Assembly (NCBI GenBank): GCA_033032865.1
Contig: JAWHQI010000099.1
Location: 4,825,501-4,889,500 of the forward strand
Direction: 5' to 3'
Length of the DNA stretch: 64,000 nucleotides
From: Dactylorhiza incarnata
Taxonomy: Eukaryota; Streptophyta; Magnoliopsida; Asparagales; Orchidaceae
The notes beneath the pieces were generated by a model that saw nothing but the letters and a program-made list of their open reading frames with translations, had not been told where the DNA came from and did no database searches. The position numbers and the translations under genes are program-made. Of this stretch, positions 55,116 through 64,000 are shown piece after piece; positions within the stretch are counted from its first letter, which is position 1; every line of letters begins with the position of its first letter.

Positions 55116-57480
55116 TTCTAAATGGATTTAAAATCAACAATCTTTGATATAATTGTAAATCCAAAACTAATCATGCAATTATACCATAATTCATATATCT
55201 TAGGCTTACACGCTTAGTATGTCCATAATCATTAAACATATGACATGTGTCTCATAATAGCGAGGGCGTAGGATTATGTGCATTAGAGACCTAACCTCTA
55301 AGTCATGTCTTGTCCTTAACCGGGGAGGGTTCCAGTGGGGCCTTGCGAGGCACTGGGGGGAAAGAGTGCTAGGTTGCGCGTCTTCCTTTGTATGCATATG
55401 GGATTAACACCCCAACCTACGGCATGTGTGCAACTCCTCATGCCCATCCGTCACTTAGTACGGGGATAGAGTGTAGTCATGTTGTTAAGGTATCTTGATC
55501 TTAGATATACTTATATTATATTCATTTCATGAACATCATCTCACTCTTTAAAATTAAATCATGCATATTATTTTTGTTCTATCTTTGCATCTTGTGTTTG
55601 CATATTTTATTATTTTGAGTTTTAATAATTTTATAAATGACAAGTATTTGAAAATCACCAAAAACATGCTTAAAAGAACCTTCAAATCTTGTCCAAAAAG
55701 TATGAAATTTCAGCAGTAAGAATGCCTCTTTATAATACAACTGAATTAAGAAATTTTTTTTTCAAAAAATTAAAATTTGCAGTTCTGTTTTGGCGTTAAG
55801 AAGTGAACGTCTGACGTTATCCCCTTTGCTCCAAATTTTTTATTTTTGAAAAATTTCCTGTATTTTCTCATGCATTATTTTGGGTTTATTTCTCTGGCAT
55901 AGAATATCATTTACTGATAGGGCCTTTTAAAGACTTATATGTTTTCTAGAAAGTATTTGAATTTGAATATTTAAAAACAAATACAAAATTACAAAACAAT
56001 TTCAAAGAACAAAAAGATGTTTTTCTCTTTGTGTTTATTGTTTTGTACTTAAATAAAAATTCAAAAAAAATGTTATTCATTGTCATTGTTAAGGATGATT
56101 AAATATATCAATTAAAGATTGAATACAATATTTAATTTAACTTTCAAGTTTCTTAAAAAGTATTTGTCATGCTTTGAAAATTATCTTGTTATGTGCAATG
56201 AAATTGTTTATAGATAAACATGTGTAGAAATGCTTAGCATGCCGCTAAGTATGAGTAATGTATTATATTTGATAATGATTTATTCACTCACTTATTTTTG
56301 ATAATCTACATGTGTTTACAATCTTATACTTACATGGTTGTGTAGTGTAATATCATAAATAATTAAAATGCATAAATTGATTACCTACACAACATTGAAT
56401 TGGTTATTACAATTCTTTGTCTTTCATGCACTTATTCTTTAGAGAAATGTGGTTTAAAATGTTATGTTTGCAAAACAAGTGAATTCGGAGTCCTTGGTCA
56501 CTAAATTAAAAAGCAAATAATAAATGACAAGGAAAACTCCACCAAGCACTACTCACCCTCCTGATAAGTCTTAATGAGCATTGTGAGGTTGAGCACCTTG
56601 GCTAAGAATTGTAAAGTGACTTGTAGCAAACAATTTATACACCACTTATCTTAGTACACCGGATCAAGGAAAATGAAAATAAAGATAAAATGTATAAAGG
56701 TGATCCCCAAGCAATACTTTGCACCCTGATAAGTCTTAATAAGCATTGTGTGTGTAGTGCACCTTGGTAGTTGTACTCTTTATTTATGTGCATTGAAAAA
56801 TTGTGGAAGTAATATTATTTGTGTATTTTAATGTTATGTTATTTCATTATATATGTCATGAGTTTTTGATTGATTCACTTGTATATTTTATCAAAACACT
56901 ATATTCTACACAACATTATCTTTCATAAAACTTCTACTAATGAGAATTGAATCCTAATGATCATCTACACTATTCTCTACAAACTTATGTAAATGCACTA
57001 GATAACAAAGCATGACCGCTACAATATTTATGTTTACTTGAAATGCAAATTTTATTACATTGTAGTTTTTATATCTTTTCTTGATATTATAAAATCATGC
57101 CTGCAATTATATCTTAATGTAATAGCATCTCCTCAATCTTTAACTCAAACATAAACTTTTCAAATTTAAAACTCATTATCCTTTATATGATTTTACCTTC
57201 TAGAATGATGTTTTGTTTAAGAGTGCTTATTATATTCTTCCGCTAAGTTTACTACTTATGCTCTTTCATGACTATTATGTTTTTCAACAAGTGGTATCTT
57301 AAAATAAGAATGCTTACTTTATCATCTCAGCTATGTTGTTTACTAATTTATGTTCCATCATGCTTATATTTTTCTCAACAAGTAGTATTTAACAAGCTTT
57401 TGATTGCATCATATTTTTCTTCTCTACATAGATCATATTAATCCTTATTGCACACTCTCACCTAAACCCTATTTTGATAC
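55116..57480 (+). other. R5 non-coding internal region, right half
   Basis: AT-rich, stop-dense, no protein domain visible. A degenerate duplication contains CCTGATAAGTCTTAATGAGC and GCACCTTGG, at about 56570 and 56728. No gene. Confidence 0.75.
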
Positions 57481-57484
57481 TACC

Positions 57485-57880
57485 AAAAGGGGAGAATAAA
57501 TTGCTTAAATCTAATATTTAGGGGGAGTACATTATAATAATATCAAACTCACAAAAAGTATCTATGTAGGGGGATTAATCATATAGGAGGTGCATACATT
57601 ATCCTATGCTCGATCATGTCAATCCTTCAATAAGTGGTTCCTAATCAATCTGAGTAGATATACTCTCATCCATACCTCCTTTTGATTATAACAAAAGGGG
57701 GAGAAAAAATTTAAAGAAATCTATTATTTAGGGGGAGTAACATAGGAAATGCATTCATGTATGGGAAGTATCCACATAGGGGGAGTATGCATGTTTATCA
57801 CGCGTATCATATACTATAAACACTACTCTAATTATGTTTTATTTCTTATTAATGGGTTTGTTATTATCAAAAGGGGGAGA
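57485..57880 (+). other. R5 polypurine-tract ladder
   Basis: Seven PPT-like tracts precede the 3' LTR: AAAAGGGGAGAA (57485), GGGGGAG (57521), GGGGG (57569), AAAAGGGGGAGAAAAAA (57693), GGGGGAG (57731), GGGGGAG (57779) and the terminal AAAAGGGGGAGA (57869..57880). Multiple tracts are known in Sireviruses. Confidence 0.85.
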
Positions 57881-57881
57881 T

Positions 57882-59453
57882 TGTTGGAGCTTGTGTTTCA
57901 CATCTCTTAGTTTGAGTATAACAAATCACAATATGTATTTGATCTTGCTTGTGTTTATAGTGTACATGTACTATAGTTAAATAACCCTATGAATAGGATG
58001 TTAATTGTTGATGATTCTCTAAAAAGAGTGTTAACGCCCCTCTTTAAGAGTTAACGCCCCGCTTTTAGTGTTAACTCCCTGCTTTAAGTGTTAATGTCCC
58101 GCTTTAACTCTTAACGCCCCGTGTTAAGAAGTTAACACCCCGCATTAACTTATCGTCGAGAAGGGATGATGTCGAGAAGGGAATGACGTGGAGAAGATAT
58201 TGCGTCGAGAAGGTAGTGACAATGCCTGCGCTGAATCTTAATGCCCGTCTTGAGTCCATAATCTCTGCCATGATCTCGACGGTTGCATGATCTCAGCCAC
58301 GACTATACACGATCCCTAACGCTGGCGTTAACTACCTAACACCACGTGTTCGCTCCCGTGCCTATTTAAAGAGCAGCCCCTCTCATACTACAACAAGCAT
58401 TCTATTTCCTCTAAAGCCAGCATTCTGATACTTTTGAAAGAGGCTCGTCTACAACAATTGAGAGACCTCTCTTGGGCTAACATGATGATCTAAAGAAGAT
58501 TTTGAAGGAGAAGGTCTACAACGCATATTCTATATGAAGGAAGAATGCTTCAAGAACGCCAACGTCTACATCGCCTTCATCTTCACCTTCAGAATTTCTT
58601 GGGGAGTTTCTCCTATTTACTTTTATCTTATAATCTTTTACTTTATCCTTTTGTAATTAGTGTGGAGAAATCGTTTGGGGAGATCGTCGGATTCTATGGG
58701 AAATTCGCCGCCTTGTGTGTGGAGACTAGGCCTTGTAAGGTTTAGGGGGAATTCACCGCCTTGTGCATGGCGACTAGGTCGAGGTTAGATCTAGGGGATG
58801 GCTAGAGTCCTTATCTGGGGTAAGATATGTTATAGCCAACCGGTCCTTGGGAGAAGGACCGGTGAATCGCAAAAAGGAATTTTCATATTCTCACCTTAAT
58901 TTCTAGCGTTATAGAAATCAAACATTTGTGTAATAGATTTATTATGAAATAAAATCATGTCTTTTAATGTTCCATTAAATTGATTTTATTTCCTCTTCAA
59001 GAATGTTTTAATTTATATTTTCATCAATGCATTAAAGCAAACATTTGTGTAATAAATTTCTTATGAAATAAAATCATGTCTTTTAATGTTTCATTCAATT
59101 GATTTTATTTCCTCTTTTAAAATGTTTTAAATTATCTTTAAAGCAAAGCACTAAAGGAAAATATATTGTAAGATTCTTTTTGTTCATTAACTTATATAAT
59201 TCAACTTCAGTCACTAACGTCGGGCATTAGTACTAGTGCTGGCATTAGTGGAGAAAAATTGAATTCCGTCTTATTTAAAAAGGAATCATCAATATAATCT
59301 TATCTGAGATATTAAAATATATTTTCTTATAAAATATTCGGAAACTTCGGTCGCAAAATTCTGATAAATTTAAATAAGATTTAAATTCCATAAATCCCTT
59401 ATTCGCCCCCCCCCCCCCCCCCCCCCCCGCTAAGGGCGCCTAAAGATCAAACA
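57882..59453 (+). repeat. R5 3' LTR
   Basis: 1572 bp, partner of 22661..24229, with the TTAACGCCCCGC array at 58023..58155 and a TATTTAAA box at 58363..58370. It ends in a C23 run, CTAAGGGCGCC and AACA. Confidence 0.95.
59406..59428. repeat. C23 homopolymer in the R5 3' LTR
   Basis: 23 C residues; the matching place in the 5' LTR has 11. Confidence 0.9.
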
Positions 59454-59458
59454 GTAAC

Positions 59459-60300
59459 CGTACTTGAGGGTTATGCCCGTGACTAGTGTCGGGAAGCTAC
59501 TCGTTCCACCTTCATAGAACGTCCGCTCCGCACTATTTTAGGCAGAGAATTCTCTAAGGTGTTTTATTTCATACCGAAGCCGATCGAGCTGAGATGTAGG
59601 AGTGCTTCCGGTAGATTCGTCAAGGGAATAAGACTCTACCAGAGTACCAGAGAAAATTCATCCACTTAGCCCATTTTTTCGGTATGCTTGCAGTAACTGA
59701 TAAAGACAAGGCCGCTAGTTTCTATCAAGGGTTGTGTGATGACCTCCGATAGGCTCTAGTTATGATTGCCCGGACCTCTTTCCACAACATTGTCACTCAT
59801 GCTGCCGCTTTGGAAATGGACCTATTGACGGAGGCATGGCTGTAAAAAGGCATGTAGAGGCCCCTCGAGGACGAGAGAGGGAGGCAGTCCCTTGACGACA
59901 GTCTCGAGATCGGAGACAGAGTCATCACCAATGACCATATCGAGAAGCACACCATCCCCGACAGCAGCTGGTGTAAGCACCACCACCCTTGCTAGTATCA
60001 TAACAGGCACCCCGACCAGCACCCCGGTCAGGAACGAGAGACATGTCGAGGAATGACAGATCCGCAACACTAGAGTCCTATGCCTTAGATTTACAACAAG
60101 GATCATCCTCTGACGTAGTAATTGATATATACTCTTAGTCATCCTCGTTACTTTGTTGCTTAGTTGACGACATTTTGTATATCGATATAGTTATAGTATG
60201 CTGACCTTCAGAGTTAATTATGGTAGAAAGTATTCCCTCTGTATCACGTATAATTTTAACTTCAGCACATACCGTAAAGTTGGTAGAGCAAAGAGACGAG
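59459..60300 (+). pseudogene. R4 gag, C-terminal part
   Basis: Continues the gag cut by R5: LEGYARD at the junction, then in changing frames YFIPKPIELR, KDKAASFYQGLCDD and ARTSFHNIVTHAAALEMDLL (up to about 59830), which match Ty3 chromovirus Gag. Stops are frequent, for example at 59478 and 59748. From about 59850 to 60300 I see little beyond low-quality linker sequence, and no clear zinc knuckle or protease active site. The product would have formed the particle shell. Confidence 0.6.
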
Positions 60301-61410
60301 ATGTTTCGAAAAGAAGGACAAAACCTAAGTGTTCGCCAAGGTTCCAGTCATTCTGGACTTTTCAGATGCATTTCTCGATCTCTCCCAGGGTAGCCCCATG
60401 ATGGGAGGTGGACTTCTAAACCGAGCTCGTGCATGGAGCTTAGTCAATGTCCCGAGTATATTATTTAATAGCCTGAAAAGAATTAGTGGTACTTAGGATA
60501 TTACCAATTTTGGATATGGGAAGAAGATATCCCCAAGACTGCCTTTAGCTCTCGATATGGCCACTACGATTTCATAGTAATGCCCTTCAGACTAACAAAT
60601 GCATTTCCTATTTCATGGCACAGATATCTAAACCACTTCATGGCCATCTTTATAGATGATGTTCTTATCTACTTGAGGAGCAAGACATACCATATGGTAC
60701 TACTTAAATTACACGAGCACTCTCTTTGCCAAAATTCAGCAAATGCAAATTTTGACTTGAAGAAATTGGATTTTTGGGCACACAATCAACAAGAATGGGG
60801 TAACAATAGATCAGACAAAGGTATAATTGTACGAAGTTGGTTGCCACTAAATTCGTCAACCGAAACTTCGTCGAACTTGCTGAATGTAATTGAAAATTCA
60901 TGGAAGGCATCTCTAAAATTACTCTACCCCTTACTACTCTCGCGAAGAAAGAACTCGTGCTCCGTTGGACACCCGAAAGCGAGGCAACATTGATTAAGTT
61001 GAAGAATCGTTTGACCTCTGCACTAACCCTTGTGACTCCATTAGGAATCAAAGGTTTTCAAATCAATACCAACACATTCTTGAAAGGGTTATGAGCTGTG
61101 TTGATGCAATATGATGAGGTGATTACTTGCGCACCTCGGCAATTGAAGTCGCATGAGCTGAACTACTCGGCCCAAGATTTGGAGTTAGGCGCGGTATTCT
61201 TTGCCTTTCAATATTTTTGAGGCATTATCTATACAGAGTTAGGTGTGAGACCTTCTCCGATCATAAGAGCCTCATATGTCTTCACTCAGAAGACGCTAAA
61301 CCTCCGCCAACGTCGATGGTTGGAATTTCTTTGCGATTATGAGTTCGCTCTACAATACCATACGGGCAAGGCCAACAAGGTTGTCGTTGAGTCAATGACC
61401 CATAGCAAGT
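60300..61410 (+). pseudogene. R4 RT (internally deleted) and RNase H
   Basis: 60370..60500 holds the protease-RT linker (WEVDF, TELVHGA, KELVVL between stops). It then jumps near 60500 to EDIPKTAFSSRYGHYDFIVM, so about 100 residues of the RT fingers are missing. The palm continues with MPFRLTNAF and FIDDVLIYL (catalytic DD). RNase H follows: TLAKKELVLRWTPESEATLI near 60930, then [20 protein letters not shown] and LNLRQRRWLEFLCDYEFALQ, ending YHTGKANKVVVESM near 61400. Many stops and frame changes show long decay. Confidence 0.8.
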
Positions 61411-62771
61411 AGAAGGTTGATGGAGGTGATACCCAAAGAAATATTACGATCCTTAGCCAATCTGGGCATTACCCTCATGATTCGTAGGGATTCAGTGGAA
61501 TACCCAGCCCAGATATATTGGATAGAGATTCAGTGTAATATTCAGGATCGGATCTGGGAAGCCCAAGAGATTGATCCAGAGGCGGTTTCGATCATCAAAA
61601 CCTTTAAAGTTGGTATGCAGGAGGACTATAACTTGTATAATGGCATCATACGGTATAAGCACCATGTATTTATTCCCTCCACTAGGGGAATTTGAGAAGA
61701 TGTTCTTCGAGAAGCACGTCAGTCGAGTGTACGGTCAGACATGTCAGATGGTCAAGGTAGAGTGTTGAAATACAGAAAGGTTACTACAACCATTGCCAGA
61801 ACCAAAGTAGGCAATTTGAGTATATCTCGATGGACGTTGACCACGGTCTACCTCATTACATCCAGGAAATAAATTTATATGAGTCTTGGTAGTTTGCCTC
61901 ATGAAGGTAGTTCAATTCTATGGAATACCCAAGTCCATCATGTCTGCCCGCGATGGGCACTTTACTCCAAGGGAATGGAGAAGGGTGCAGGCATATTAGG
62001 GGACCAAATTAGTCTTCAACACCACTTTCCACCCCCACACAGACAAGTAGACGGAGAGAACGAATTGGACAATGGAGGATCCTCTCTGACTATGCATAGT
62101 GGAGCACAGCCAACCTCGGGAGCAGCTACAACAATTGGTGGAATTTTTGTCTAACAATAGCTTCCGGGACAGTATCAAGATGGCACCATACGAGGCTCTG
62201 TATGAGAGACATTGCCGAACACTTGTATCTTTGGCACATGATGAAGACTCTGAGGCATTAGGAGTCACATACACTGATGACACCACCGCAATAATAATAT
62301 TGATCCGAGATCGGACGTTGGAGGCACAGAGCAGACGGGCTAAATATTATAATGCTCGATATCAACTGGTAGAACGTAGCTTAGGAGACATGGTATTATT
62401 GAATATCAAGTCTATGCATGGTATCTCCCAGATAAAGAAGCTGGACTTATGCTATTTGGTCCCTTACCCAATCATAGAATGAGTCAGCCCCGTTGCATAT
62501 TGATTACCACTACCACCAGAATTGGGAATTCTTCGTGATAACTTTCGTGTCTCATCATTACGACAAGTCCTTTGACAACCCAAACAATATCTTCCTGCAC
62601 CTCTAGTACCCGTGCAACCTAACATATCTCTGCAGTTGGAGCCCGTGTGAATTGTTTAAAATAAGAATCTATGGAATAAAGCAATTACCATTGTTAAGAT
62701 ATTATTGTCAAATTACGATTGCGATGAATACACTTGGGAAGCAGAGAGTCTCATAAAAAAACACTCATAAC
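61411..62771 (+). pseudogene. R4 integrase and chromodomain remnant
   Basis: Integrase pieces in several frames: EIDPEAVSIIKTFKVG near 61570, a zinc-region trace (TCQMVKVEC) near 61740 and FISTNG-like broken core to 62150. APYEALYERHCRT near 62185 follows, then RSLGDMVLLNIKSM near 62370. The linker SPVAY and LPLPPELGILRDNF lies near 62490. The tail AITIVKILLSNYDCDEYTWE (about 62680..62740) resembles the chromodomain end of Tekay/Del chromoviruses. The chromodomain would direct integration to marked chromatin. Stops are dense. The R4 3' LTR starts 84 bases later; I see no clear polypurine tract in between. Confidence 0.7.
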
Positions 62772-62854
62772 TTTTCCCCTGGTATGTTACATTTTCAAAC
62801 TCCCCCTACTTAAAGCAACTTTCAGGGATGAAAATCCTTTTATTTTTATTGGAT

Positions 62855-64000
62855 TGTAACATCCTGACTTTTAATGGGCCACTAAGACCCTAGATGACCC
62901 AATAAAAGTGACCTAACCCCATGTAGGGTACCCTAGAAGCAAGTTGATGACCCCTATAGTATATTGAGCGTACGTCCTCTGAATCAACTTCCGTCAGTTG
63001 CGTTAGATTTGTATAGTTGATACAAGTGCAACGAAACTCATTTTCTCTCAATCCGAGGTTATTTAGAGAAAATGACCATTTTGAGTGTCGTAGCGCATCA
63101 CGAAAATGCCATTTCAGTATATTGAGCAAACGTGCTCCGAATTGACTTCCGTCAGTTGCATTAGACTTGTATAGTTGATTCAAGTGCAATGGAACTCATT
63201 TCGTCTCGATCCGAGGTAGTTTACAGAAAATGACCATTTTGAGTATTGTAACGCGTCACGACAACGCTATTTTTGTATATTGAGCATACGTGCTCCGAAT
63301 CGACTTTTGTCGGTTGCATTATTCTGGTATAATTGATTCAAGTGCAACAGAACTTGTTTCGTCTCGATCCGAGGTTATTTATAAAAAATAACCATTTCGA
63401 GTATCACAACACGTCACGCCGATGCCATTTTAGTATATTGAGCTTACGTGCTCCGAATCAACATATGTCTATTAAATTAAACTCGTATAGTTGATACGAG
63501 TGCAACGAGACTGGTTTCGGCTTGATCTGAGTTCGTTTTGAGAAAATGACCATTTTGAGTATCGCAGCGCATCATGACAACAACATTTTAGTATATTAAG
63601 CATATGAACTCGGAATTGACCCTAGTCAGTTGCAATGGACTCGTATGGTCAATACAAGAGCATCGAAATTCATTACGCTCGATTCTGACATTATTTGGTC
63701 GAGTAATAAAAATATAATGCGTAAAATATACGACATCTCAAAAACCGTGAACGCTTGAGTTTGACCCCGACACATCAACAATGGCTCGTCACTTGACGAC
63801 ATGGATCTACATTGACCTTTACCCACATAGGGGACCCATCCTAGGGTTGACTTTCATCAAAGCTCTCTACAAGATTGAAATTGGATTATTCTAAAAACCC
63901 TCCACTAATGCCCAACCAATTAATCACCCCACCATGGGCCCAATATTATTCTAAATGGGCTTTGGTTTTGGTGCACCAATGAGTGAAGGCAATGGTGAGA
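62855..64000 (+). repeat. R4 3' LTR (cut by window end)
   Basis: Starts TGTAACATCCTGACTTTTA and aligns with 17495..about 18600, including five 159-bp units. The remaining roughly 3.5 kb lies outside the window. Confidence 0.92.

Larger units (their letters stand above)
22661..59453 (+). mobile_element. R5: pol-less Copia/Sirevirus-like element, interrupted by R6
   Basis: LTRs at 22661..24229 and 57882..59453 are clearly related and have TGTTGGAGC starts and AACA ends. Perfect 5-bp duplications GTAAC flank it (22656..22660, 59454..59458). A tRNA-Met primer site follows the left LTR and a polypurine tract precedes the right one. Without R6 the internal region is only about 5.2 kb. It holds gag remnants but no protease, integrase, RT or RNase H that I can detect. 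R5 would depend on a relative for movement. Confidence 0.92.
17495..64000 (+). mobile_element. R4: Tekay/Del-like chromovirus (Ty3), interrupted by R5
   Basis: The left LTR begins TGTAACATC at 17495, and a matching LTR starts at 62855 and runs off the window. Between them lie gag (split by R5), a short RT, RNase H, integrase and a chromodomain-like tail on the plus strand. TGTAAC ends and a C-terminal chromodomain fit the Tekay/Del chromovirus lineage. Every domain is heavily degraded, so R4 is the oldest element here apart from possible relics. R5 entered its gag with a GTAAC duplication. Confidence 0.85.

Overview
The window looks like intergenic heterochromatin from a flowering plant. I can assign almost all of it to nine LTR retrotransposons (called R1 to R9 here), mostly inserted into one another. 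I recognise no host gene, tRNA, rRNA or CRISPR array. The plant origin is inferred from the families: Athila-type and Tat-type Ty3 elements with a second (archaeal-type) RNase H, a chromodomain-bearing Ty3 element, and Sirevirus-like Copia elements with an extra ORF after pol. I cannot name the species.

Layout. R1 (1..7530, minus) is an Athila-like element whose left LTR lies outside the window; it sits in the pol gene of R2. R2 (7531..about 16586, plus) is the 3' part of a Tat element: RNase H, integrase, two tandem-repeat arrays and an antisense gene. R3 (11223..16509, minus), a Copia element, cuts that antisense gene. 16587..17494 has no gene. R4 (17495..beyond 64000, plus) is an old Tekay/Del-like chromovirus with a left LTR of about 4.6 kb; its right LTR runs off the end. 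R5 (22661..59453, plus) is a Copia/Sirevirus-like element without pol, inserted in the R4 gag. R6 (26712..55115, minus) is a Tat element inserted in R5. R6 in turn holds R7 (30175..31993, Sirevirus remnant), R8 (32337..43906, nearly complete Sirevirus with a large third ORF) and R9 (50154..51659, probable solo LTR).

The boundaries are well supported. R5, R6, R8 and R9 are flanked by perfect 5-bp target-site duplications (GTAAC, TTCTA, GTCAT, GTGGG). R3 and R7 have 4/5 matches. In several cases the interrupted reading frame joins across the insertion. By eye the two R8 LTRs differ at about 2% of positions and the two R6 LTRs at about 9%, which agrees with R8 lying inside R6.

Coding capacity is broken throughout by frameshifts, stops and deletions, so no element looks autonomous. 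The least expected content is (i) a spliced two-gene module antisense to pol in R6, with a relic of a similar gene in R2, and (ii) the fact that nearly every element carries its own small array of CpG-containing, palindromic or near-palindromic motifs in LTRs and spacers. One of these motifs is shared between a Copia element (R3) and a Ty3 element (R6).
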